DNA of 64,000 nt, from positions 78,970,850-79,034,849 of the forward strand of contig NC_135507.1 in NCBI RefSeq assembly GCF_052857255.1. The letters run 5' to 3'. This document shows, piece after piece, positions 21,661 to 32,294 of the stretch; the stretch's first letter is position 1; each line of letters opens with the position of its first letter. The notes under the pieces were generated by a model. It ran no database searches. It was given only the letters and a program-made list of their open reading frames with translations, and was not told the DNA's origin. This DNA is from Amblyomma americanum. Lineage: Eukaryota; Arthropoda; Arachnida; Ixodida; Ixodidae. A program made the translations under genes and the position numbers.

Positions 21661-22945
21661 TACTCGTCTTATAATTTTTGCGCATTGAGTCTTTGCGGTG
21701 AGTATATACTTACCCCTTTTCACCATGACCTCACTCTTTCTAATTTGTAACTCAACTCTCATCATGTCATTTTCTTGCTGCAGTGTGATTGCGTTTTACG
21801 CTTCTTCATTCGATGTAGATTAGCACTTAGTCCATAGATTGAGCATGCCCACCAGCTGTAGGCCTAGTAAAGGGGCCTGATGGATTAAAAATAACCAAAA
21901 AGAAATTACACACAAAGTTGTAGGACACCACCGGAACCTGGCAGTCCTGCCCACAATTGGCGGTATACCATCTGGTAAGCTCCACGAAGTGGCCCCGTGA
22001 GATAGGAAAGATTCGCGAATCAAGATTTTAAGGTTGGTGGGGTAGAAAAGCTCTGCCTCCTGCCATAATTTTTTTCCTATGTGAGACGACAAAGATTGTT
22101 CTTCCAACAGCTGCAGTAAGTGCCAATTGATACACCTAACAGAGTATAATTGAACATTTATTCAAAGGTTCACCGTATAAAAATTAAAATCGCATTACAG
22201 CCGTCGCACAATTGAGAACTGATTCACTGCAATCCGCATTTGGAACCCAATCGCAGCCTTGGCAATAACGACACAGGCATTGTCAAAAATATTATCTGTA
22301 CATGTGCTGAAATGACAAAGGGTTAAGAGTGCGCCTCAACAGGACAAATATATGCTTTGAACACTGAATGAAAATAAAAGCTTCCTAAACCTTGTATTGT
22401 GCAAAAAAAAACAACGATTACAATACCAGCAACAAAAGCAGACAAACAAAAATCTAAAGATGTTCAAGCACTAAGCAAGTGCAGCCTTTCCCGTATCGGC
22501 CTTTTCAATCGGAGACGCAGTCCGATTCAGCTCAACCTTCGTTTTTCTCCTGCGCGTGTCTCCGGTCGGTTGAGTTCTGGGTGGTGCCGAGTGCATCCAT
22601 GGGAGGCTCCTGGGCGATACGGGATGCAGGCAGGTGTGGAGGAAGGAGCCCGAAAAGGAGAGGGCGAAAAGCATTCAGGGGCTGTGGAGATGGATCAGTG
22701 CCATAAACTAGGTGAGCTGAGTAGAACTTCTCGAAAAAAGAGGTAGAGGACCTGTCGCGACCCGCAAGTTTCTGATCGTAGTCAAAGGAGAAAACGTCGA
22801 AAATGTGACCGTAAAGAACAGGTGCTAGCAGAAAAAAAAATTACAGGTATTGGAATGTGTACTCTTGTAGAACTGTCTTCCACGCAGTCCATGAGCTGAA
22901 GCTTCTGAACAATCAGTTGCGTTCCACCGTGCCAAGAGCCTAGTT
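21660..22945. repeat. Unknown repeat A, copy 1
   Basis: This 1.3-kb unit is repeated in direct orientation at 28890-30155. Shared landmarks in order: TGAGTCTTTGCG, ATTGCGTTTTACRCTT, GGCCTAGTAAA, AATAAAAGCTTCCTAAACCT, CGTGTCTCCGGTCGGTTGAG, GCAGGCAGGTGTGGAGGAAG, AGGTGCTAGCA. No frame is conserved well enough to call a protein. It could be part of a large DNA transposon or a segmental duplication. Confidence 0.85.
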
Positions 22946-24037
22946 GATATATCGCAAAACAAATTGGCGAAGAATAAAATAAAACTGCAATGAACGTATG
23001 TGGGTATCGGGAGCAATTTCCGGGTAAAGTCCATTGGTAGCGGTAACTTATTCATGGACGTCGGACAATTGCAGGCAACAAAATGAGAATCTTGTGAAAT
23101 GTCTCAATGAAGACGTAAAACAGTTGAGATACGATGCCAAAATGATTCTATCAGGAAAGAAGGAATGGCAGCATCAAGTTTCTGCTGAAATCCACGAATA
23201 GTAACGGGACCTTAATATGCTATAACTCTGTGAGGAAGTTATTGCAAATAGAGAACTTAAATGTGAAGAAGAAATCACAAGGGATTGCGGAGAGTTCGGG
23301 CACTGGGACGCCAGTATCATCCGGCGGCGACGGCGGTGATCGAAGACCGCTCTCGCAGGCTGTAACGCTCAAGTTCAATAGGGGCTGCACTACTCGGGTG
23401 TCCTTAGTGGAACGTTGTAACGCTTCACACACACACACGGCTAATGTGTCTTACAGTGGTGGCCCACTAAGTACTCATCGCAGATATGGCTTGGGCTGCT
23501 TCAGCTCTTAGTCGGAACACGCGGTCTGTACTGCTTGAAAACGTTGGGGAAGAATGTAATGGCTGAGGCCACCTCGAACATTTTAACGGATCCTAAGCAA
23601 TTAACTGGAGCTTTTGTTTTTCTTCTGTGTTGAAGAGTGGCCAGTACATCATGACTTTAGCAAATGATATTGTGTTCATAAAATCATGTCAAAGGGACCA
23701 GAATATATAGCAATGATCCATGTGTGGCCCTCCATCCTCTTGCCCAGTTTGGATTGTTGGAAGGAATAGCAGTGCCCCATTTGAAACGGGGTGGTAGCAT
23801 GGCCACCATTCTAGCCATTTTTTGCTGTTTTTTTAAAAACGTAGGTCTGCAAATTCGCAATTTTCTTCAAAGTACAATTCCTAATCCTGCTGTTCCAAGA
23901 TGATGTCGTCTCCCAAGCTTTTGAGCCGCCAATCTTCCAATCCCATTTTGCTAACTTCTAGCGCAGATCCATTCACCTGACCATTGTTGTCTCTAAACCC
24001 TGGACCCTCGGGGAGAGTGACCGCGTTCAAATCAAAT
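22925..24037. repeat. Unknown repeat B, copy 1
   Basis: This 1.1-kb unit matches 56678-57775 in direct orientation, for example AACGTATGTGGGTATCGGGA, GGAACGTTGTAACGCTTCAC, TTGCCCAGTTTGGATTGTTG and CCATTCACCTGACCATTGTT. On the minus strand both copies carry similar peptide stretches (LPPRFKWGTAI, GLEDWRLKS, NNGQVNGSAL); the longer surviving frames are in copy 2. I do not recognise the protein. Repeat B abuts repeat A here and may be its continuation. Confidence 0.85.
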
Positions 24038-24440
24038 CTTTATTTTCTATCAGGTGCCACAGATAGAGGGGCTACGAAAAAAAGGTTGCCACTTGGCGGC
24101 TTGACAAGTCCGCGGCCCCATATATAAGGCTGCGTCTAGACAGCCCCAGAGAATCCGGGAGATACCGCCGCATTCTTGAATAAAGAGTTCAATTTTTTCT
24201 ATTGATTCACCACACATTGCTCATGTGCAATCTTGTCGGCTAGATTTCCTTCTGTATATCTGCGTTCTAAGACACCCTGATCTGGGATGAACGAGTAAGG
24301 CACTGCCTCTGGAGTTATCATAGAACTATTCCCTATTGATCTGCATTTTACAGCTTTATAAAGTTCTACATTCTACTTTTTTCCATTGAACTGATCATTT
24401 TTTACCATCTACATTGCATCCTGCATAGGCCTGGGAAAGT
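24038..24440 (-). pseudogene. LINE 3' end (minus strand) inside repeat B
   Basis: Read on the minus strand, a C-terminal LINE remnant (PYSFIPDQGVLERRYTEGNL, KLNSLFKNAAVSPG) leads into TCTGTGGCACCTGATAGAAA, ATAAAGATTTGATTTG. That is a polyadenylation-type signal and a tail of the TTTGA-repeat kind seen on arthropod LINEs. The same 3' end sits at the same position in repeat B copy 2 (57776), so the insertion predates the duplication. Confidence 0.6.
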
Positions 24441-24699
24441 GAGCAAAGGAGGGCAAAACCTCAGGGTGCCTGCCGACGCTCCGACAAGAGGACGTGACTT
24501 CGTCTGGGCAAAGCATTCATAATTGACGGGATTTAACTAGAGTTATCCCTTCGAGTTGGAAGAAACAGTGAGGAAGAGGAGGGTGTGAAGTGGGAATAGA
24601 GTTTGGGTGGGGAGTGTGAAACTTGTCCAGCCGTGATGGCTGCCAAAAGAATGATAACTCCATCATTCGCATCCCTTAGCCGATTCACGGGGCCAGCAT

Positions 24700-25045
24700 C
24701 TGCCTAAGCATTGTATGACCTGCAAGCATGTTTGCCAAGAATGCACTCCGTTTTTCGGCAGTACTAAGGTTATCAGTCACTCGAGGGAAAATAAAGAACG
24801 CGAAATTGTCGAAGCCTTCGAAATCGCGAGACAAGGGCCTGACAAATGTGTTAGTGGGGCGTACATCCACTTGTACCGCAAGGAGTTGGAGTTTCTCGGG
24901 TTGACGAGGTGATTACGGTTTCACCTCTTTGTGCGTTGGGGTGCATGCGCTTTGTTATTGAAGGAAGGAAGCGTTGGTGGAATAAACTAGTTTTTAGTCT
25001 GCGCTCTCGTCCCTTGTGCTTCTTTTCGCTTATCCCGTCCTTCTC
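24700..25045 (+). pseudogene. Penelope-like element, 3' tail fragment
   Basis: The plus strand encodes GSTKVISHSRENKEREIVEA, FEIARQGPDKCVSG and RKELEFLGLT. This is the segment after the GIY-YIG domain of Penelope-like elements (compare KARELIEAFYIEKKGNMCAS in the copy at 59702-60683). It is followed by GGAATAAACTAGTTTTTAGT and TCGTCCCTTGTGC, which resemble the 3' ends of the other two copies. The RT and most of the endonuclease are missing. Confidence 0.7.
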
Positions 25046-25049
25046 TCGC

Positions 25050-25925
25050 AGTTATTTATTGTTCTTATAATGGTGTCCGACTACAGATCCTTTAAGCACT
25101 CTTCTTAAATAATAACTTCGCAGGAAACGGATGTCAGCGTACCCTTGATCCTGATCAGTGACAGGAGCCCTTGGTGCGCAGTTCCAACCCACACGTTAAT
25201 GGTGTGACGTTCGCTCCATTGAAAAGGCCACAGCAAGAAAGGGTCACAAGTGGGCTTTTACCGCATGAGGCGTATTTAGCGTAACATGACGGCGGAACGA
25301 ATCATTATTCCCTCAGCACAACTGCTTTGTAGAAGATTCTTTTCCCAAGTATTTCACCGAGAAAAGCCGAGCACCAGGCCGTGGGAAGTATTGTACGCAT
25401 TAGAAAACCGGTAGATACACGGCAGCAGAGGCGATCCAACACAGCAACTCGCAAATGAGAGGCGGACACCTTACCCTAAGGCCTCCGCTTCGCGAACTGC
25501 GATTCACACCTGCAAAAAATAAATGCGACTACGCAATCTGCCCTGACTAAAGCTGAGTTTTCATTTTCCGAAAAGCTCTCATTGTGAGAGCCGAGTAAAA
25601 GTGTGCAATTTATATTACTTTCAGCAAACTAACTCCTAAATCGATGTGTTGAAGATGAGACTGCTACACATATATGCAGCCAGATGAATGTGTTAGCGAT
25701 GAATGAGTATAACAATAACTGGAGCATATCATGCATTTCACTTGAAAAGGAACACTGGCCATAGAAACTGGCCGGATGAACTTCTAGTCCTGGAGTGACT
25801 GCAGATAAAAAAAAATTTGCGGTGGTTTAGCTCTGGTTATACCTGGAGTGACGCGATAGCTACAGCTTGCCGAATGCAACTTGCTCGGTACAATTGAAAA
25901 GTCAGTCTTTCGCCGCTCCGTTTCT
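25050..25925. other. No gene recognised
   Basis: No domain or repeat seen. Confidence 0.5.
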
Positions 25926-25929
25926 CCGG

Positions 25930-26130
25930 GTTTCCTTCATCTTCGTCCCACTTGACACGGCGCATGCGCACTGCTGTCGGGGCTCGGTTTCTCCGGTGCG
26001 CCGCGCCGCAGGCGGCAGCAGTTTCTCCGCACCACGTGCCCAACCACGTGCTGGTCACGTGACCAGCCACGGCACCGCGCCACCGGCAGCTGCTCCGTAC
26101 CACGTGACCGGCCACGTGGCGGTGGCGGTG
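25930..26130. other. CpG-rich segment with a CACGTG cluster
   Basis: A 200-bp GC-rich island with five or more CACGTG/CACGTGC sites, including the 16-bp perfect palindrome CTGGTCACGTGACCAG near 26050. It lies just beyond the truncated end of the Tc1 remnant. CACGTG is an E-box core, but the density here may be a transposon end or a palindrome cluster rather than a promoter. Confidence 0.45.
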
Positions 26131-26220
26131 CCGTCACGCTGAAGGCTCGAAATGCTACCATACTGCAGCTATCGCTACAAAAACGGTTGACGAAATAATC
26201 GTTCCAAATTTGCTTGTCGT

Positions 26221-26800
26221 TCACTGGCCGAGCACCAACCGCCTACAGACGGACCGCTGCTGGTCCCACTTCGTGGAGAAAGTCGATTCATCCGATAACA
26301 CGGCTGCCCTCCAATATTCCGCAGTCCAAGCGAGGTGGTTTGTGGCAATGTCGAGACGGAGTCGTTTGTGTTGTGCGGTGAGAAGTAGCCTCCAGCAAGA
26401 GACGCGACTATAGGGGAGGTATATTCCAGCTGACCGAAGCCGTTTCTTAATCGCCCACAAAGACTCAGCCTGGACGCCCATTTCTTCCTCTATCTCGGCA
26501 GTATGGGGACTGCAGAAGGCGGCGACTACGATCACCCGATCTTCCTCTTCACTGAGGGATCTCGGACGTCAGCTAAGGTCCGCGTCGTCAATCCTCTCTT
26601 CTTCTAGGAAAACACGCACAATGCCTGTTACGGTCCCTGTACTTCGCACCCTACATCGGCAGCAATGCTTCTCCGGGACCTGCCTTCCTGAAATAACTTC
26701 ACGATTTGCACTCTTGAAGCGAAGTTGACGCGCGGCATCTCTTTTTTTCCTTCTGGGGAGAACGGTAGTGCCCGAATCTAAATATAACACATCTTAACGT
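26221..26800 (-). pseudogene. Tc1/mariner transposase remnant
   Basis: The minus strand encodes a helix-turn-helix start (STGTVTGIVRVFLEEERIDD), then PRSLSEEDRVIVVAAFCSPH and IKKRLRSAGI. LLLTAQHKRLRLDIATNHLA and WTAEYWRAAVLSDESTFSTK follow; the last is the first catalytic Asp block (SDEStF) of Tc1-type transposases. A stop separates the two open frames. The C-terminal half, with the second and third acidic residues, is gone after about 26221, and no terminal inverted repeats are visible. Confidence 0.75.
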
Positions 26801-27584
26801 CCGTCACAAATAAAGCGTACGATATTACCCTTTTATTGACTTGTTCTATCGCTTAGGCATTAATCAATCGACCGCTTATTTCAGGCAATTATTCCCTCTT
26901 CCTTCATAGCCATCCTTCAGCAGAGTGCCTAGGGATGCTTGCGAAAATAACTGCGAAACATGCAGAAAACAAAACTATCCCAATCTTCACCCTTCGCCTA
27001 TGGGAGCAAAGCAGTATCAAAAACAAAAAAAGGAAAAGAGAGACGGCGACACAGAAAAAAAATCCGTTGGAAGCATTTAGATATCTTTTAACTGCGGGAA
27101 GGTGGAGGCCGTATGAGCTTTATTGCACTGATTTGAATTTGAGTGGTGACGTCACGCCGCGCAAGCGCAGTGCTGCTTGTCGGCAGATCACACCACCCGC
27201 CACAGTGGGCAGTTTGCTCACAGATCAGTTGGCAGGTTGTGACACGTGACCAGGTCACGTGACCTAGGATGTAACGGGCGGACACCGCGAGGTGACGTGA
27301 CCGGACGGTCGGTCACAGCGAGTATCAGCCACTAAAGGCTTTCGCTTTAATAAAATTTGCTGGGCCCTGACAGTCCGCTGAAGCACCCCGCCCCTAATAC
27401 TCAAGAATGGGAACATACTCTTGTTATCAGCCCCTTCGTCACCTGCAGCGCCACGCCATATGTCATTCCGTCCCTTCGGTGATCCCTCATGTGTGCTAAT
27501 GTTTTTTACTCGCGACTGTTCCTGCAGACCGCCGTTACGTTTGTCGCAGCACCTGTGGATGGAAGAATGCCCTGAATATGTTTG
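26801..27584. other. No gene recognised; one CACGTG palindrome
   Basis: No domain in any frame. Near 27250 there is a palindromic AGGTCACGTGACCT with a neighbouring ACACGTGACC, similar in kind to the cluster at 26050. Confidence 0.45.
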
Positions 27585-28580
27585 TTGTTCATAGTCGGAT
27601 GCAACTCAAGAACGCAGCTGCTTTTTCCCATCAAAGGACCACTTTCCAGACAGTAGCGTAGTCCGACTGTCATGAACATGCTAGAGCGGCAAAGCAGGGC
27701 GAAGTAGATGAAAGGGGATAGTTCCTTTCCTCTATTGTCGGGGATAGACCTGTGTCTCCGTCGTTGTCACGCTAGCAAGGTGACGACAATCGGCCGACGC
27801 CGTTAGCTGGAAAGGGGTCCTTTGACGGGGAAAAACCGCTGTGGTCCCCGGTTGTATCCGGCTATAGTCACGACTAACTTCCTTGCCGATGGTCAGAATC
27901 GCTGTAGCACATAAAGTTCCACGATTCTTAGTTCCGTGTCCTCCATCAAGAATTGCGGAGTTGACACTTCATACCGCAGGGTGACAAATAGGATGCATTC
28001 GCCGGGAAATTACTATGACTAAGCTCAGCTCGCACCGGTGGCATGTTGTTCTTTGTTCTCGTGCTTTTGTAAATCTCCTAGTGATGAAAAACTACCAATT
28101 AAAATAAAAGAAAGTTGTCCCCTGTGCAATTTGGTCTCGATGGATGTTGCCTTCCCTCATATCTGTCATAACGAGCATCATATATCCTCTTTCTGGGGAA
28201 CTGATTAACCCGTGGTTATTCCCCGTTCATCTGCCACCCCCTGTGATTTCGGGCTATAGGAGATCCAAAGGAATCTGTCATGGGGGAGAAAGGGAGAGTG
28301 GGTCGAAAGGGAGAATCGGTCGACCCGAATGGTTGGAGGGACCCCTTTGAGGGGAACTTGCCGCTTGATTCTTGATTTGTATATGACTATAGTCAGATAC
28401 AAATCAAGAACAAAGCTGTTTCTCATCGTCAAACAACCTGCGTTCGGCCAATGCAGTCAGCATATTCTCATGACCTGCCTAGCGTAACAATGCAGGGAAC
28501 CGTTCGCCAACGCAGAGATGGGACTATACCCAACCATGGAAGAAGGGGACTATCCCCTTTCATCTGCTACTGCCCGCCTG
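27585..28580. repeat. Fold-back zone of related inverted repeats
   Basis: A motif of roughly 60-70 bp (GGTCCTTTGAYGGGRAAAAR, then GACTATAGTC or a variant) occurs inverted at about 27588-27680, direct at about 27800-27870, and as a head-to-head pair at about 28335-28440. The pair meets at a near-perfect 42-bp palindrome (28370-28411) centred on GACTATAGTC. A second motif (ATGAAAGGGGATAGT) at 27705 is inverted at 28545 (ACTATCCCCTTTCAT). This is typical of fold-back or MITE-derived DNA. No transposase was found. Confidence 0.6.
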
Positions 28581-28889
28581 GAATAGAACAGGTGAAAACA
28601 ATAAGAAGAAGAGATTGCAAGGCCAGAAGACAGAATAGTGTAATTGACTATCTACACAGTGAGCCTGTAATTTGCATGATGTCAAAGCTGCCGTCATACT
28701 ATCTGGGACCAGGAAAACAGCGAAAACCTGGTCGTTTTTCTGATCCGCTTACATTTCGAAGTGATCCGGGCGCACAGTGCTGTATCCGGACTCAGCGCCT
28801 AAAAACGGCGCACCAGATGTCATGTTAAAACTACCAGGCAAAATAGGAATTTCTCTATACATATTAAATTACTCTATATTGTTGATATT
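28581..28889. other. No gene recognised
   Basis: The 125-codon plus-strand frame from 28451 to 28828 shows no domain. Confidence 0.4.
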
Positions 28890-30155
28890 TTTTACCAATC
28901 GCCTAATTATTTTTCGCGGACTGAGTCTTTGCGCGCATATTTACCTCTGTGCACCATGGTCTCACAGTTTCTTATTTTTAACTCTGCACTCGCCATTTAG
29001 CTCTCTTTGACGCCATGTTATTGCGTTTTACACTTTTCTCGATCTAACTTGGGACTGGGTGTACAAATTGTGCGTGCCCACCTGCTATAGGGCCTAGTAA
29101 AAGGGCGTCCTAGATTAAAAATAACTTAAACCAAGTTAAACAAAATTCGTAGGGTACCACTAGAACCTGGCTGCACTGGTCATAATTGGCGCTACCATCT
29201 GATAAAATCCACTAAGTGGCCGCATGGGACAACAATGTTTCACATCGAAATTCCGTAGTTTGTATGGTTTTAAAGGGCTGCCTCCTACCATCGTTTCTTT
29301 TGTTTTACTCTAGGAGACGATAAAGAGTATTCGTCCAACAGCTGCAGGAAGGGCAAACGGACACATGAAACAGAGTACAAATATTTATTCAGAAGTTCAC
29401 GGTACGAAAGTTAAAGTCGCATTACAGCTGTAGCAGACAACAAAAAAAATTAACTGGAATCCACCATTGGAGCCCACTCGCAGCCTTGGCAGTAGCGACA
29501 GAGGCATTGTCAAAAATATCATCTGTATACATGTGCTCGAATGACAAAGAATTAAAAGCGCATTTCAACAAGAAAAAAAATGCTTTAGCGCTTGAATCAA
29601 AATAAAAGCTTCCTAAACCTTGTACGGTGAAAAAAAAAACAATGGTTGCAACACCAGTAATAAAAGGAGAAAAAAAAACTTGGTCACTGCCCAAGCTCTG
29701 AATAAGCGCAGCCGTTTCCATGTGGGCGTTTTGAATTGTAGACGCCGGCCACTTTAGCGTAACCTTCGTATTTCTCCGACCCGTGTCTCCGGTCGGTTGA
29801 GTCCTGGGCGGTGCTGAGTGCCTTCGTATGAGGCAGGCAGGTGTGGAGGAAGCAGCCCTGGAAGGAGAGGGCGAAAAACATTCACGGGCTGCAGGGATGG
29901 ATCAATGCCTTAAACTAGTCTGGGTGATTAGCACTTCTGGAGAGAAGAGGTCGCGGACATTTTGAGACACGCACTTTGCTATTCGTAGTCAAAGAAGAAA
30001 ACCTCGAAAATGTGAACGCAAATAATAGGTGCTAGCAAGAAAAAAATTAAAAAATCTCTGGAATGAATGCCCTTGTAGAACATTCTTCCACGCAATCCAT
30101 GAGCTGATGTTTCTGAACAATGAGAGTTGCTTTCCACTGTGTCAAGTGCTTAAGA
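28890..30155. repeat. Unknown repeat A, copy 2
   Basis: Direct-orientation partner of 21660-22945, with the same landmarks in the same order. It diverges from copy 1 at about 30150. Copy 1 continues into repeat B at that point. Copy 2 instead continues into about 65 bp of other sequence and then the Penelope-like element at 30233. Confidence 0.85.
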
Positions 30156-30219
30156 AGTTGTACACATGCCTGAAAAGCTGCATCTATGTATAACTAGTTG
30201 CAGTAGATTGCCGGAAATG

Positions 30220-30232
30220 TTTCTGGTATGCA
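30220..30232. repeat. Target-site duplication of Penelope-like element, left
   Basis: TTTCTGGTATGCA here and TTTCTGATATGCA at 32675-32687 match at 12 of 13 positions and flank the element exactly outside its left extension and its right arm. One mismatch is consistent with age. Confidence 0.6.
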
Positions 30233-30268
30233 TTTAGCAAAACTTGGAGCTGGGCTAGTTGGTTAAGC

Positions 30269-30650
30269 ATTTCGTTTGAAACAGGTCAGCGCTAAAAAAG
30301 ACAAACACGGCGAGAGAACGACGACACAAGGAATGAGCGCTACTAACAACTGGTTTTATTTTTCGCTTCAGGGAAAGTATTTAAAGCCTTGTCACATCAT
30401 ATCATGCACACAGCCAGGGGCGTCAACATTTTTTTCATATCAAAAAAGTTAAGATATATATCTTAACACAGCAAGCCACAAAGAGCCAGTAATCGACAGC
30501 GTGAATAACAGAAAAGGAAAAAAGAAGAAACAAACAGGACTAATAAAAAAATTAAACAGTTATTTTTTAAACGAGTCTCAAGAAATGCCCGCTCCGCAGA
30601 GAACGTTATTGAGGCATCGCTCACACACTGATCTCGTTTTTTGTTTATGT
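30269..30650 (-). repeat. Left inverted arm of Penelope-like element
   Basis: Near-identical reverse complement of 32295-32675 (start ATTTCGTTTGAAACAGGT, inner end near TTTTTGTTTATGT). It contains the 20-bp perfect palindrome GTTAAGATATATATCTTAAC at 30448-30467 and an antisense AATAAAA near the outer end. Small indels distinguish the two arms. Confidence 0.9.
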
Positions 30651-32179
30651 TTATGTGTGTTTTAGATGAAATTGTTAAATATTTCAAAGATAAACAAATC
30701 GTCTTGCTACAAGCTGACAAAGATGGGGGATTCGTCGTCATTAAACAACAAGCCTACAAAGAAAAAGCACTGCAAGCTGTGGAAAAGAACTTTGCACCTG
30801 TGAGAAAAAGCGATGTTCGCGTTAAAACTAAGTTCATGGATTTTTGCAAGGACCTCAATCTGTTTTCTTTAGCTAATGATATTAGTAAATGCAGAGGCAA
30901 CTGCTTGAACGTCTTCTTCACGGCTAAGACTCACAAGCCTGAAATACCCTTCAGAACGATCATCAGCGAAAATGGCTCATGGCAGCAATGTGCTAGCCGG
31001 TTCCTTTTAAAGAAGCTCTCGGTGATCAAGGTGGATGATCCCTTCGAGACAAAGAAGTCCCAAAATGTGTCAGATTACATTGAGGACAATAGCCAGGTCG
31101 GTTACGCATTTTCTGTTGATGTCGAGGATTTGTTTTATTCAGTTCCTCAAGCCGAACCTTTAGTTGCTGTGAAAGAATCTGTTGAAGTTACTGGCGAAAT
31201 TTCCTTTCAGTCTTCAGCTGGTATGTCCCTTGACAATTTTTTAAAGCTTTTAGAATTTTATCTCAGTGTTACTTTTATCTCTTTTAACAAGCAACCTTTT
31301 CTTCAGCGTAATGGTGTTTGTAAATGTTCATGTGTGGCGCCAATTTTGTATCACATTTTTTTAGCATGTATTGATCGCCTTTTGGATCAAGATTTTATTG
31401 GTGGCCCTGTTTTAAAGGTCTTCAGATATGTAGACGATTTTTTAATTCTTTTAAAAGCCACTAATGACTCCACATTCGCAGACTCCATCCAACAGGTCCT
31501 AAGAACATTTGAGAAGCATGGTAAAGGCCTGAGTGTTACCCATGAAATTCCTGACAACAGCAAATTACGTTTCTTGGATCTGAGGCTGAGGTTGTGCAAA
31601 GGACATACCAGCTGGGCCTATTTCCCGCGTGCTAACAAAGAGCTATTGCCCTACGACTCAAATCATTCTAAGACTGTGAAAAGAGCTATTGCTTCGCTTT
31701 GTCTGGAATCTGCGCTTCGCAGGTCGTGTCCACACCAAATGCATGCTAGCTTTAATAATCAGGTCAACCGCCTTCTGGCTGCAGGCTTCCCTTGCTCGAT
31801 CATAGTGGCCATTGCTGAAACCCTCCTAAAGAAGTCTGGTGCCCGACAAAAAATGGCTGACGCGGAACGCGCGAAGACAATGCCTGAGGTGATACCTTAT
31901 TTACATAAGGTGTCGCATAACCTCAAAAAAGTGGCCAGCAGGCACAACGTGCCACTTGTGTTCTCGGCGCCAAATAAGCTGGCGAAGCTGTGCTCGCGCA
32001 TTTGCGGCGAACGTGAGCGTGGATGCAAAACTAAACATGAAGTAGGCTATGTCGGATGTGCTCTAGAAGTGATGTATATGATACCCCTTTCCTGCGGAAG
32101 TTGCAATGTCGGGCAAACGGGGCGTTGCCTTAACGATCGTTTAAGGGAACATGCAAAGAACTTGAGGGTAAAAGACTAG
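30641..32179 (+). CDS. Penelope-type reverse transcriptase with GIY-YIG endonuclease, 512 aa
   Basis: The protein copies element RNA and nicks DNA for insertion. Visible blocks: LLQADKDGGFVVI near residue 24; NVFFTAKTHKPEIPFRTIIS (about 90-109); VGYAFSVDVEDLFYSVP (about 152-168, catalytic Asp); CSCVAPILYHIFLACIDRLL (about 230-249); VFRYVDDFLILL (about 262-273, YVDD); LRFLDLRL (about 312-319). The C-terminal endonuclease has MYMIPLSCGSCNVGQTGRC and RLREH (about 475-507). The usual Tyr of its YVGQTGR motif is Asn here. The frame stops at 32177-32179, and the remaining C-terminal segment (KKRDQCVSDAS) is in another frame, so the copy is broken by at least one indel. The first codons lie inside the left arm, so the real N-terminus is missing. 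Confidence 0.88.
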   Translation: MFMFMCVLDEIVKYFKDKQIVLLQADKDGGFVVIKQQAYKEKALQAVEKNFAPVRKSDVRVKTKFMDFCKDLNLFSLANDISKCRGNCLNVFFTAKTHKPEIPFRTIISENGSWQQCASRFLLKKLSVIKVDDPFETKKSQNVSDYIEDNSQVGYAFSVDVEDLFYSVPQAEPLVAVKESVEVTGEISFQSSAGMSLDNFLKLLEFYLSVTFISFNKQPFLQRNGVCKCSCVAPILYHIFLACIDRLLDQDFIGGPVLKVFRYVDDFLILLKATNDSTFADSIQQVLRTFEKHGKGLSVTHEIPDNSKLRFLDLRLRLCKGHTSWAYFPRANKELLPYDSNHSKTVKRAIASLCLESALRRSCPHQMHASFNNQVNRLLAAGFPCSIIVAIAETLLKKSGARQKMADAERAKTMPEVIPYLHKVSHNLKKVASRHNVPLVFSAPNKLAKLCSRICGERERGCKTKHEVGYVGCALEVMYMIPLSCGSCNVGQTGRCLNDRLREHAKNLRVKD

Positions 32180-32294
32180 CTGGCGAACTTGGTTTCGCAT
32201 GTTCTGGAGTGCTAATGTGTGCCACGATTTAACGAGGCTAAGGTACTAGGCAGAAGCGCAAGCAGAACATCCAGAGTCTTGCTGGAAGCTTTCC

